A DNA stretch of 43,127 nt from Candidatus Aegiribacteria sp. (GCA_030613065.1 JAUWMQ010000007.1:1-43127), one strand, 5' to 3'. Shown: positions 17,557-25,299, counted from the first letter of the stretch. Numbers and translations are program-made. The notes: generated by a model from the sequence alone, not told the origin.

Positions 17557-18720
17557 TTATGCTTTCTTTATAGATGCAATCTCCCGAACCGCTTCAATGG
17601 CCTTGTCGATATGTTCTTCCGTATTAAAGGGTCCGACGCTGAACCTGACAGTTCCGTGCATTTTATCGGTTCCTAATTGTACATGAACAAGTGGAGCGCA
17701 CTGTAATCCTGTACGGGTCGCGATGTTATAATCAACATCAAGCATGGTTCCCGCATCTCCCGCGACCCAGCCTTCGATATTTATGCTGAGTACGGCATTC
17801 TGGTTCTCGGTATCATCAGCGCAATAGGTAGTAACCCCATCTATCTCCTGAAAACTTCTCCGGAGTTTGTCCCACAAAACCAGTTCTTCTTTATGAATCT
17901 TTTCCATTCCCTCTCTCAGAACCCATTTCACACCAGCATTAAGCCCGGCAACACCAACTGTATTCAAGGTTCCGGCTTCCATTCTGTAGGGGAACTCATC
18001 AAGGTGAAAGGGGTAGGCGGAGCGAACGCCGGTTCCTCCATAGCGAGTGCCTCTGATCGGCACATCCTCGCAAATGTAAGACCCCCCGATACCGGTCGGA
18101 CCCATGAGGCACTTGTGGCCTGTAAACACAAGGATGTCAATATTCATTGCCTCAACATCAATGGGAATAGCTCCGGCACTCTGGCTTGCGTCCACGGCAA
18201 AATAGATGCCTGCTTCCCTGCAGTACTTCCCGATCTCACTGATCGGTTGAACAGTGCCAATAATATTTGATGCATGATTTATGATCACGAGCCTCGTGTT
18301 TTTCCGGAAAGCCTTCTTAACATCATCAGGATCAATATATCCTTTGTCATCAAACGGTATATAGGTCAGCTCAATTTCTCCGTCATGCTTTTTATGATAC
18401 AGGGGGCGGAGTACAGAGTTATGCTCAACATTGCTGGTGATAACATGATCTCCTTTTGAAACCATCCCCTGAATTACCATGTTGAGAGAATCAGTCGCAT
18501 TATAGCTGAATGTCAAATGATTCGGATTTGTGCCATTGAACAATTGCATTAACAATTTTCGTGTAGAGTGAACAACTTCCTCAGCTTCAAGAGCTTTATC
18601 AAACCCGGAGCGCCCTGGATTCACTCCGTGTGACTGATAAAACTCCTTCATATAATCGTAAACCTCCTGGGGTTTAGGAAAACTTGTGGCAGAATTATCC
18701 AAATATATTAATCCGTCCAT
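17557..18720 (-). CDS. Cysteine desulfurase (class V, SufS/CsdA-like)
   Basis: 387 residues. The PLP family features are intact: YLDNSATSFPKP, NVEHNSVLRP, the anchoring Asp in FAVDASQSAGA, the Schiff-base lysine in FTGHKCLMGPTGIGG, and the catalytic cysteine in ATRTGLQCAPLVH. It removes sulfur from cysteine as an enzyme persulfide. ATG 18720 is chosen over GTG 18726 because AGGAG at 18725-18730 would overlap the GTG. It is followed by dsrC after 150 bases on the same strand, so it may feed sulfur toward DsrC, directly or through a carrier not seen here. It has no Suf partners nearby. Confidence 0.92.
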   Translation of the reverse strand: MDGLIYLDNSATSFPKPQEVYDYMKEFYQSHGVNPGRSGFDKALEAEEVVHSTRKLLMQLFNGTNPNHLTFSYNATDSLNMVIQGMVSKGDHVITSNVEHNSVLRPLYHKKHDGEIELTYIPFDDKGYIDPDDVKKAFRKNTRLVIINHASNIIGTVQPISEIGKYCREAGIYFAVDASQSAGAIPIDVEAMNIDILVFTGHKCLMGPTGIGGSYICEDVPIRGTRYGGTGVRSAYPFHLDEFPYRMEAGTLNTVGVAGLNAGVKWVLREGMEKIHKEELVLWDKLRRSFQEIDGVTTYCADDTENQNAVLSINIEGWVAGDAGTMLDVDYNIATRTGLQCAPLVHVQLGTDKMHGTVRFSVGPFNTEEHIDKAIEAVREIASIKKA

Positions 18721-18975
18721 CCTCACTCCTTTCTGGTAATTGAAAACTATTTAATCCTGTTATTTCGATACACTATGATTTGGTTTTCATATGCACAAGA
18801 CCTGGCCGGTAGATTCATTATGCAGGGCCGAAAAATACTCCGCTGTATCAGACTACCTTGAAGCAAACATAGTAACTGATCTGTCAATAGTAAACTGGTT
18901 TTCCAAACATCTGTTCAGGAGCAGCAGGATTATCCCAATCATGTTTCCTGTCTTCTAAGAACGCTTCATTCTTAC
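18721..18975 (+). other. Intergenic stretch with one 55-codon ORF of doubtful value
   Basis: Left edge of the accessory island. ATG 18791 to TAA 18956 gives 55 codons (…EKYSAVSDYLEANIVTDL…) that I do not recognise and that has no ribosome site. It may be a remnant of an older gene. Nothing else is clear. Confidence 0.2.
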
Positions 18976-19182
18976 ATGCATAGAATTCATTCGGCCTCAG
19001 ATACCTCTGGTGGTGTAACGCTACACCTGGAGTACGAACTCTCTTCTACTGCTCATAACTCAAAAACAAATAAGACTTACCGTAATCCAATCATCTATGC
19101 CATGGAACTCAGAGAAGGAATGAGGAGGGAGGAGCTGACTCAGGCTGAGCTAGCCCGGATGTTGAGGGATTGGCATACATGA
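18976..19182 (+). pseudogene. HTH paralog copy 1, truncated
   Basis: The stretch from about 19015 encodes a diverged copy of the small HTH protein found intact at 20010 and 22490: NKTYRNPIIYAMELREGMRR and ELTQAELARM match TYRNPIIYAQEL…MRREGLTQAELA. It stops after …MLRDWHT, exactly where the recognition helix (SRARVNQW) should start, so it cannot bind DNA in the same way. The equivalent of the start ATG is GTA. The end abuts the MntA/HepT operon 41 bases on. It is probably a recombination relic. Confidence 0.7.
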
Positions 19183-19223
19183 CACTGCAATAGACTCTTT
19201 ACATATTCCATTAGGAGGTAGAG

Positions 19224-19523
19224 ATGGGAATCCCAGATCATATTATCACTAAAGTCAGGACATATTGCAGGGAACATGGCGTGAAGAGCCTTTTCTTGTT
19301 TGGATCATACGCAAGGGGCGATGCAATAGAATCAAGCGATATAGATCTCCTTATTGAGTTTAAGAGCAGTGAACACATTAGCTATTTTGACCTGTTGATC
19401 GTTAAGTCAGATCTTGAGAAAATTCTGGGTTCCAAAGTGGATCTTGTTGAAATTGAATCTCTGGTGAATCCAATCCGACGTAAGAGTATACTATCTGAGC
19501 GGATATCTCTTTATGCTTCCTGA
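19224..19523 (+). CDS. mntA: MntA-type minimal nucleotidyltransferase antitoxin
   Basis: 99 residues of the MNT family: FLFGSYARGDAIESSDIDLL holds the GSX10DXD nucleotide-transfer motif, and a third acidic residue lies in KVDLVEIESL. In MntA/HepT systems this enzyme adds AMP units to a tyrosine of the HEPN toxin and silences it. An excellent ribosome site (AGGAGGT) precedes ATG 19224. The stop overlaps the hepT start by 11 bases, so the two are co-translated. Confidence 0.92.
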   Translation: MGIPDHIITKVRTYCREHGVKSLFLFGSYARGDAIESSDIDLLIEFKSSEHISYFDLLIVKSDLEKILGSKVDLVEIESLVNPIRRKSILSERISLYAS

Positions 19524-19878
19524 GGAGAGAGATGCTGCCCTCATCCTCGATATTGTTCTAGCTGCCCGTGATATCGAAGGATTTATTTCTAATATTGATT
19601 TGAAGAAATTCGAATCGGATAAGATGCTGCGCTATGCAGTGGAAAGACAATTACTTGTTATCGGTGAAGCTGCGAGACACCTTTCAGAGAATTTCAAGAA
19701 GAACGTTCCTTCGGTTCCATGGAGTGCCATTATCGGTTTGAGGAACATCATAGCTCATGAATATGGAGAGATTCTCTCTGAGCGTGTCTGGCTGGTGGCA
19801 GTCAGAGACCTGAAAGGACTAGTCGAAGAACTGCTACCCCATCTTCGCAAGCAAGGGTATAACGAAGCCATTCCTTAA
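19513..19878 (+). CDS. hepT: HepT-type HEPN RNase toxin
   Basis: 121 residues of the DUF86/HEPN family. It has the RX4HXY active-site motif in GLRNIIAHEYGEI, with the tyrosine that MntA modifies, and helical segments YAVERQLLVIGEAARHLSENF typical of HepT. HEPN toxins cut RNA (tRNA in characterised cases) when free of antitoxin modification. It overlaps mntA by 11 bases. The pair sits between HTH copies 1 and 2. Confidence 0.92.
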   Translation: MLPEERDAALILDIVLAARDIEGFISNIDLKKFESDKMLRYAVERQLLVIGEAARHLSENFKKNVPSVPWSAIIGLRNIIAHEYGEILSERVWLVAVRDLKGLVEELLPHLRKQGYNEAIP

Positions 19879-19934
19879 CTGTTCAACTAACTTCATTCTC
19901 TTCAATTCCGCAAGTTCTTGGACATGATTCATGC

Positions 19935-19950
19935 GACCCCATCGGTTGGG
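19935..19950 (+). repeat. Short hairpin repeat upstream of HTH copy 2 (partner 22155-22170)
   Basis: GACCCCATCGGTTGGG here and GCCCCCATCGGTGGGG at 22155-22170 differ at two aligned bases. Each can fold (CCC…GGG), follows a toxin operon, and precedes an HTH copy by 60-80 bases. It may be a terminator or part of the repeated module boundary. Confidence 0.5.
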
Positions 19951-19962
19951 TAGAGCTGATAT

Positions 19963-19975
19963 ATTGGCGCCTCGA
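19963..19975 (+). other. Candidate attachment site (copy of the tRNA-Asn 3' end)
   Basis: ATTGGCGCCTCGA is identical, in direct orientation, to 25362-25374, which is the last 11 bases of tRNA-Asn (including CCA) plus two flanking bases. Elements that enter tRNA 3' ends leave such a copy at their far end. The interval between them (5.4 kb) holds two AbiE operons and three HTH copies. Confidence 0.6.
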
Positions 19976-20009
19976 TTCCCGATTTGCTCGAACCCTTGGT
20001 GGACCAATC

Positions 20010-20291
20010 ATGAAACTGGAACATATACTGCCTGTAAATCCCAGTGATTCAAAGATTAAGAGGACTTACCGCAATCCAATTATCTATGCTCAAGAACTAG
20101 CTTATGAGATGAGGAGGGAAGGCTTAACTCAGGCAGAATTAGCTCTGAAGTACGATATCTCCCGGGCAAGAGTTAACCAGTGGTTATCTCTATTAAAGCT
20201 GCCGAACAAGAAAATCAGACGGATCTTGGCGATGGGTGATCACTGGGAGCGACGACTGTTAACAGAGCGGAGTTTCAGAGGTCTTTACTAG
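20010..20291 (+). CDS. Small HTH protein, copy 2
   Basis: 93 residues. A conserved N-terminus (MKLEHILPVNPSDSKIKRTY) leads to RNPIIYAQEL, then a helix-turn-helix: EGLTQAELALKYDISRARVN, QWLSLLKLP, and a tail MGDHWERRLLTERSF. The pattern 'LTQAELA…ISRARVNQWLSLLKLP' resembles the HTH of ParB/KorB-like and recombinase-associated proteins. It is nearly identical at DNA level to copy 4 from 8 bases before the ATG through about codon 32. No ribosome site is evident. Role unknown: candidates are a repressor of the next module or a DNA-binding factor of the mobile unit. Confidence 0.7.
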   Translation: MKLEHILPVNPSDSKIKRTYRNPIIYAQELAYEMRREGLTQAELALKYDISRARVNQWLSLLKLPNKKIRRILAMGDHWERRLLTERSFRGLY

Positions 20292-20386
20292 ACCAAGCCA
20301 TGAATAACATTCAGATCAGGTTAGAAATTATTTATGAATGTACTGCAGGAGCACTGCAAGTATATCACATCAGGTTCTAATTGAAG

Positions 20387-20427
20387 TTGCATAGTAGTGT
20401 CACGAATAGTATATATTATTCGTGACA
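20387..20427 (+). promoter_or_regulatory. Promoter and palindromic operator of AbiE operon 1
   Basis: -35 TTGCAT (20387-20392), 17-base spacer, -10 TATATA (20410-20415). A perfect 11-bp inverted repeat, TGTCACGAATA (20398-20408) and TATTCGTGACA (20417-20427), brackets the -10. AbiEi antitoxins are known to bind inverted repeats in their own promoter, so this is the likely autoregulatory operator. Confidence 0.75.
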
Positions 20428-20447
20428 TGAAGAAGTGGAGAGTATAA

Positions 20448-21053
20448 GTGTATAGTATTGCACAGAAAGTTACTAGCAGGATATATGGCAAAGGTCGGGG
20501 TTGGTGCTTTACTCCAAGTGTATTCTTCGATCTCGGTAGTCCCGAAAACATCAGGAAAATTCTCTCTCGATTAGTGATGAGAAAAACCATCCGTAGACTG
20601 GCACAAGGTATATTTGATTATCCGAGAAAACACCCAGCATTAGGTTATCTTCCACCAAAGCCTACTGATGTTGCGCAAGCGCTTGCGAGCAGAGATACAT
20701 GCAATTTTCAGCCTTCAGGAGCTACCGCAGCGAACATATTGGGACTGAGTGAGCAGGTACCCGCTAGAGCTTTATTCTATACAGATGGGCCATCGCGTAA
20801 GGTGATCATCAATGGTAGGGAAATAATCATGCGGAAAACAACACCAAAGAAAATGATATGTGCTGGGAAAATAAGCGGGACGGTGATCAGCGCGCTTAAG
20901 TTTCTCGGACGAAATAATGTGAGTGAATGGCAACTTAAACATCTACGGAAGATTCTACCACAAGAGGAAAAACAGCAATTACTTAAAGATAAGATATTCG
21001 CGCCTGAATGGATAAGACCCCTACTGGAGAGGATTGCTGAACAAGGAACATGA
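20448..21053 (+). CDS. abiEi: AbiEi-type antitoxin (DUF6088)
   Basis: 201 residues of the DUF6088 branch of AbiEi-like antitoxins: SIAQKVTSRIYGKGRGWCFT, the winged-helix part ending GIFDYPRKHPALG, FQPSGATAANILGLSEQVPA, then FYTDGPSRKVIINGREI. Type IV antitoxins of this class repress their operon through the N-terminal winged helix. The start is GTG 20448, with GGAGAG 7 bases upstream; no ATG fits. The end overlaps the toxin start by ATGA, so translation is coupled. The operator palindrome is 20 bases upstream. Confidence 0.9.
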   Translation: MYSIAQKVTSRIYGKGRGWCFTPSVFFDLGSPENIRKILSRLVMRKTIRRLAQGIFDYPRKHPALGYLPPKPTDVAQALASRDTCNFQPSGATAANILGLSEQVPARALFYTDGPSRKVIINGREIIMRKTTPKKMICAGKISGTVISALKFLGRNNVSEWQLKHLRKILPQEEKQQLLKDKIFAPEWIRPLLERIAEQGT

Positions 21054-22078
21054 TTAAGTTTGCGTCTCTTTCACAGCGTGACAGGAATCCATACTTCGAG
21101 GAAGTTGCCAGTCGTCGTGGTATTACACCTTTGATTGTAGAAAAGGATTTCTGGGTTTCCTTTCTTCTCAGAATGATATTTGATCTAAACGAGACTCGGA
21201 ATATCCTGTTTTTCAAGGGAGGAACTTCCCTCTCAAAGGTTTATGGTGTTATCAACCGCTTCTCTGAAGATGTTGATCTCTCGCTTGACCCGGAATGGCT
21301 TGGATTTAGAGGAGATAACAGTCCCACATCCGCTCCATCCCGTTCACAGTTTCTAAAAAGGCTCTCAACTCTTAATAATGTTTGTGCCGAAAAGGTCGAG
21401 AATACGTTGGTACCTCTCCTTGAGATCGAAATCAGGAAGTTGATAGGGGATCCTCCATTCTCCGGAAATTGTATGAATTTTCTACTCGATGAAAGAACGA
21501 AGTCACCCGTGATTCACGTTAAATATCCGACAGATAGAGAATCGGGAGCAGGTTTGATTAGGCCGGAGGTGAAGTTGGAACTAGGCTCACTCACTGATCA
21601 GAGCCCAACAGAGTACCGCAATATCTCGTCCTGGGTAGCAGAGGAATTTCCCAGTGTTATCCATGATCCAAGCTTTGCTGTTGTAGTACTGATTGCAGAA
21701 CGTACATTCTGGGAAAAGGTGACTATTCTGCATGCTGAGTCCAACAGACCAATGAGATCTCCAATGCGCAGGAATCTCTCTCGAGATTTCTATGATGTAT
21801 GGTCGATATCCAGAAGTGAGATTGGCAGAAGCGCACTGGAAGACAGAGCTTTACTTGCAAGAGTCGTGGAATACAAGAAGACCTATTATTACTCGAGCTG
21901 GGCAAGTTATGAAACTGCGAAGCCTGGCACGCTCAGACTATTGCCAAATGAGCAACGCATTCGAGAGCTTCGCTCTGATTACATTAGAATGAGAGAGATG
22001 TTCTTCGAGGAACCACCCAGCTTTGAGGATCTAATGACCGGGATATCCAGCTTACAGGATATGATAAACAGTGATTAA
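21050..22078 (+). CDS. abiEii: AbiEii-type nucleotidyltransferase toxin
   Basis: 342 residues of the AbiEii/AbiGii (DUF1814) family. Motif I FKGGTSLSKVYGVI, motif II RFSEDVDLSLD, and the later motifs FWEKVTILHAES and LSRDFYDVWSI are all present, so the enzyme looks intact. Family members transfer nucleotides, in studied cases to tRNA 3' ends, and block growth or phage. Overlaps abiEi by four bases. The gene is followed by about 75 bases, then by the hairpin repeat at 22155 and HTH copies 3 and 4. Confidence 0.92.
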   Translation: MIKFASLSQRDRNPYFEEVASRRGITPLIVEKDFWVSFLLRMIFDLNETRNILFFKGGTSLSKVYGVINRFSEDVDLSLDPEWLGFRGDNSPTSAPSRSQFLKRLSTLNNVCAEKVENTLVPLLEIEIRKLIGDPPFSGNCMNFLLDERTKSPVIHVKYPTDRESGAGLIRPEVKLELGSLTDQSPTEYRNISSWVAEEFPSVIHDPSFAVVVLIAERTFWEKVTILHAESNRPMRSPMRRNLSRDFYDVWSISRSEIGRSALEDRALLARVVEYKKTYYYSSWASYETAKPGTLRLLPNEQRIRELRSDYIRMREMFFEEPPSFEDLMTGISSLQDMINSD

Positions 22079-22233
22079 AGTAAGCATATGGATTCAGAGA
22101 CTTTGCATACTATAGGTTAAGAGTCAGAGCCTTATGTGCCTGATATTGGAAAGTGCCCCCATCGGTGGGGTAAAACCGAGCCCCAATTAGAAGTGGCTCC
22201 TCGGTAGTGTCTCCCAGCGAACCATCCTGTGGT

Positions 22234-22433
22234 ATGATACAATTCATTCTAATCAAATAAAACGCAAACCAAAGAAAACTTTCAGGAATCCAATCATTCT
22301 TGCTCGTGAGATGACACTGATGATGGAGATGGAAGAATTGAGTCGAGCTGCCCTTGCTAGAAAATTGAGTTTATCCAGAGCCAGAGTAACACAGATGCTC
22401 AATCTGCTTGGACTACCTGAAATGCTTATTTGA
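22234..22433 (+). pseudogene. HTH paralog copy 3, frameshifted and shortened
   Basis: ATG 22234 opens MIQFILIK, the counterpart of MKLEHIL, then meets TAA at 22258. In the -1 frame the family continues: KKTFRNPIILAREM, then ELSRAALARKLSLSRARVTQ, ending at TGA 22431 just after the HTH. A frameshift in an A-rich stretch (aaataaaacgc) and loss of the MGDHW tail mark it as decayed. It is the most diverged of the copies. Confidence 0.65.
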
Positions 22434-22489
22434 AGAGCGAAGATTAATATTCCCGACAGGAAGAACAAATTGACGCTTGACAACCAATC

Positions 22490-22855
22490 ATGAAACTGGA
22501 ACATATACTACCAGTAAGTCCCAGTGATTCAAAGATTAAAAGGACTTACCGCAACCCAATTATCTATGCTCAAGAACTGGCAGATGAGATGAGGAGGGAG
22601 GGACTTACTCAAGCTGATTTTGCTCGAAAGCATGGATTATCACGGGCACGTGTCAACCAGTGGGTGTCTTTGCTGAAGCTTCCCACGACAGAGATCAGAC
22701 AGATCCTGGTGATGGGTGATCACTGGAATAAGCGACTAGTTACGGAAAGACATTTACGAAACTCTATGTGTTTCTTCAGGAATCAAGAACTATACGAGCT
22801 AACTACTTTGAATGAGATTAATCCTGATTTCAAGTCTCAAATTTCTCTCAGGTAA
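22490..22855 (+). CDS. Small HTH protein, copy 4
   Basis: 121 residues. Same architecture as copy 2: MKLEHILPVSPSDSKIKRTY, RNPIIYAQELADEMRREG, HTH ADFARKHGLSRARVNQW, tail MGDHWNKRLVTERHL, plus about 30 extra C-terminal residues (FRNQELYELTTLNEINP) not seen in copy 2. The upstream ACCAATC and the first ~100 coding bases are almost the same as copy 2, so the duplication is recent. Direction is toward the converging AbiE operon 2. Function not known; see copy 2. Confidence 0.7.
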   Translation: MKLEHILPVSPSDSKIKRTYRNPIIYAQELADEMRREGLTQADFARKHGLSRARVNQWVSLLKLPTTEIRQILVMGDHWNKRLVTERHLRNSMCFFRNQELYELTTLNEINPDFKSQISLR

Positions 22856-22982
22856 TTCTGTAGTGACAGATGTTACATTCAGCATGTATTACAAATTTAG
22901 AGTTTGAAATATTCTTATTATCAGATTCAAGGACGTGATAGAAAGTGATATTGCTTTGGACCGGCATATTTAGATAAATGGT

Positions 22983-24407
22983 TTAGCGATACCTTGTGTC
23001 AACAACATGGCCTCTTCTACTATAGCAGTTATTTCCGTATTTATCCTTGTGCTTTCTCAAAGCAGTATTTCTCACAGAGTGAGGAAACCGGCGACCACAT
23101 GAGTAACATTCGATGATGTATACTCGGCTCTGATTTCCTTGTGCCCTAGAAGCTCGTGATCTTCCAGATGATCGAGAAGAAGTTCTTGCAGTATCGCCAT
23201 CGGTTGTTGGGGGAATACCAATAGTTCCTCTTTGGCTAAATTCGATAATATTTCTTGGATTAAAAGGTCTCTTCGAAACAGTAGCTTTCAGAAGACGATC
23301 TACTCTATAAGTTCTGTAACCGTCACTGCTCTTGTCATATGCGTGAAGGATGATGTTACCGTCCTTTGTGCGTCTAAATGCATATGGTTCAATATCTCTA
23401 TATACATCCTGACCATTTGGCTTCATGTAATGTATTTTTACTAGAAGCCTATTCGCTCCAGCAAAACGGATTGGCTCAAGGGGTGTTTGTGTTCCCAAAG
23501 TATATAGGATTTGAGGTGGTGTCCAATCCACATCCTCGTTTGGTCCCATCGGCAGCGCAGCCAGAATCCTTGGTTCAACTCTACCTTCAAGCCACTCAAA
23601 GAACTCCTGCATTCCTGTTAAATAGGCAGGATAAGGTGGGAGAGTATGTAATTGGTGTCCAAGCATATTCTCCCACTCAGATTCAAGTTCGGGGAAGAAA
23701 ATAGAAGATAATATCTGATTATACGTAGGTACTGGTACGCCCTTTGATTCACATTTTCTCGAAAGAGTCTTGTATACTAATCTAGGAGCATTGCGAAGGG
23801 TAGAGTTTCTATGAATGCTAACAACATCATAAAGATCTCTTGGTCGACACCTTTCACCTAGAGCACGGATTTTCTCTGCGAATAGCTCTTCGAATGAATA
23901 AGATCTTACGCCTGTCCTGCCTGGGAGTTCATCACTGAATGGATGGCGAATCCTTTGAATTACAGGAGGACGTGCAACTTTTTCTTTTGAATCCAAATCA
24001 ATCTTTACTTTGGCGTATGATCGACTCTGAAGTGGTCCTCGATAGTATATCCTACCTTCGGCTGATGTGGAGGAAGGTCTAAGTTTGTAAAAGACATCCT
24101 TGCCGGAGAAGTCAATTCCAGACTTATCGTAGACATTCTCCAATACATCTTTAATGAGGGGTACTACATCATCTGAACTAATACCTCTAGATGGCAATAC
24201 GGTGAAGTCCAGGTCTTCAGAGAATCGATAAGTTTCGAAATAACACTTCTTTAGGCAGGTTCCTCCTTTGAATACCCAGGAATCTCGGAGTATCTGATTA
24301 CTGCTTATACCCCAAAGCAGCCAACCGATTACATAGTCTTTCTCAACTACAGTCGCACGAAGTCCCCATTCAACCGATAAATTCGCTATTTCGGACTTAG
24401 GGATCAT
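22983..24407 (-). CDS. AbiEii-type toxin fused to WYL-like and zinc-finger-like domains
   Basis: 474 residues. Residues 1-~280 are an AbiEii nucleotidyltransferase: VFKGGTCLKKCYFETYRFSE followed by DLDFTV (motifs I and II) and FAEKIRALGERCRPRDLYDV. Residues ~318-388 match a WYL ligand-sensing domain: RLLVKIHYMKPNGQ, EPYAFRRTKDGNIILHAYDK and GYRTYRVDRLLKATVS. After a Ser/Arg-rich linker, residues 430-474 contain CYSCGRRFPH…LRKHKDKYGNNC, a possible zinc finger. AbiEii toxins are usually ~280-340 residues. It is preceded at one base by the AbiEi gene, same strand. The toxin call is firm, the WYL call good, the zinc call tentative. Confidence 0.88.
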   Translation of the reverse strand: MIPKSEIANLSVEWGLRATVVEKDYVIGWLLWGISSNQILRDSWVFKGGTCLKKCYFETYRFSEDLDFTVLPSRGISSDDVVPLIKDVLENVYDKSGIDFSGKDVFYKLRPSSTSAEGRIYYRGPLQSRSYAKVKIDLDSKEKVARPPVIQRIRHPFSDELPGRTGVRSYSFEELFAEKIRALGERCRPRDLYDVVSIHRNSTLRNAPRLVYKTLSRKCESKGVPVPTYNQILSSIFFPELESEWENMLGHQLHTLPPYPAYLTGMQEFFEWLEGRVEPRILAALPMGPNEDVDWTPPQILYTLGTQTPLEPIRFAGANRLLVKIHYMKPNGQDVYRDIEPYAFRRTKDGNIILHAYDKSSDGYRTYRVDRLLKATVSKRPFNPRNIIEFSQRGTIGIPPTTDGDTARTSSRSSGRSRASRAQGNQSRVYIIECYSCGRRFPHSVRNTALRKHKDKYGNNCYSRRGHVVDTRYR

Positions 24408-24408
24408 C

Positions 24409-25239
24409 TTATGGAATATCGGATGAGAGGGTGGAATTTATCTCTAGCATCCATCTTCTTGTAAGTATGCCCTTCTTGGCAATAGATGGATCGAGACGAG
24501 AGTATCCTGCACTAATATTCATCATGCAAAAAGAGAGCACATCAGGAGCGTCGAGATGACAATGCTCAATAATATACCCCAGCCTTTTACACACTGTTCT
24601 ATTACCCCAGTTTCTCAATATCTCAATAATAGCAGTTTCGTCCTTGTAGTCACCTGAAAGGAGCTCAGAGGCAATTTGTGATATATGCTTAATACCACCA
24701 CCAAGCTCTGGCTTATCAAGAATATCCACAAGCGTCCTAGCTGGATTAGAAACAGCTACTCTTTCACTCTCTCTCCAAACTTGGACTGTATTCGAAATAA
24801 GATCTGATGGAATCGTCACTACTAAATATTTAGTATTTTTGACTTCGTGCTTTCGGTAACGAGTATCCAAGGATGTAAATACTACGATATCACGGAATAT
24901 TTGTTCAGTAAGTCCCCAATGTTCGGCGGCACTCCAACCACCAATGTAGCAGGGAGAAAAGAGCTTCTTAGCTATTAACCACGGATCAACTACCCATTTA
25001 CTTGGATTGATGGCATCAAGCGGTACTGTGATGTATACACCACGCCTTATTCTTGAGAGCCATCCTCTTGCTGCCCAATATGCTAGAAGCCTATTTGTTC
25101 GATTCGATGGTAACGCAAGGCATTCTGCTGCTTCTCGGGATGAAAACGGGCTTTGAAAGGTACGATGTAGTCGAGAGAGTAGCGCCCTGTGGTCTTTTGA
25201 GATTCCTCTTGGTTGGGATATGGTATAATTGCTATGCAT
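24409..25239 (-). CDS. AbiEi-type antitoxin (operon 2)
   Basis: 276 residues. The N-terminal winged helix (FSSREAAECLALPSNRTNRL, YWAARGWLSRIRRGVYITVP) and the C-terminal AbiEi part (YIGGWSAAEHWGLTEQ; SNPARTLVDILDKPELGGG) match the classic AbiEi antitoxin, a different branch from the DUF6088 antitoxin of operon 1. ATG 25239 is chosen because GAGG lies 9 bases upstream and the earlier in-frame ATGs lie inside the operator palindrome. It ends one base before the toxin gene. It represses its own promoter, if the family rule holds. Confidence 0.88.
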   Translation of the reverse strand: MHSNYTISQPRGISKDHRALLSRLHRTFQSPFSSREAAECLALPSNRTNRLLAYWAARGWLSRIRRGVYITVPLDAINPSKWVVDPWLIAKKLFSPCYIGGWSAAEHWGLTEQIFRDIVVFTSLDTRYRKHEVKNTKYLVVTIPSDLISNTVQVWRESERVAVSNPARTLVDILDKPELGGGIKHISQIASELLSGDYKDETAIIEILRNWGNRTVCKRLGYIIEHCHLDAPDVLSFCMMNISAGYSRLDPSIAKKGILTRRWMLEINSTLSSDIP

Positions 25240-25246
25240 AAGTTTC

Positions 25247-25299
25247 ATCCTCATTGAAACAAGATGAGGATATATATACCACCAATGAAAAATATGCAA
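25247..25299 (-). promoter_or_regulatory. Promoter and inverted repeat of AbiE operon 2
   Basis: On the minus strand: -35 TTGCAT (25299-25294), 17-base spacer, -10 TATATA (25276-25271). A perfect 8-bp inverted repeat ATCCTCAT / ATGAGGAT (25247-25254, 25264-25271) lies at the expected transcription start. Same promoter hexamers and spacing as operon 1, but a different operator sequence. Confidence 0.65.

Noticed and set aside
19931-19990. A second tRNA gene near 19.95 kb
   Set aside because: Only the 3' acceptor end and a T-loop-like GGTTCG on the minus strand are recognisable; no anticodon arm or full cloverleaf can be drawn, so it is treated as an attachment-site remnant.
18976-22855. Spaced repeats as a CRISPR array
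   Set aside because: The repeated units are protein-coding HTH genes of 200-360 bp, irregularly spaced, with no short identical repeats or cas genes.
20010-22855. HTH proteins as plasmid partition ParB
   Set aside because: They lack the ParB N-terminal CTPase region and no parA is nearby; only the HTH part is similar.
23193-23213. A third copy of the CCCATCGGT hairpin repeat inside the AbiEii fusion gene
   Set aside because: The match (gccatcggttgttggggg) is short, has an inserted segment, and lies in coding sequence for the linker; chance is the simpler reading.
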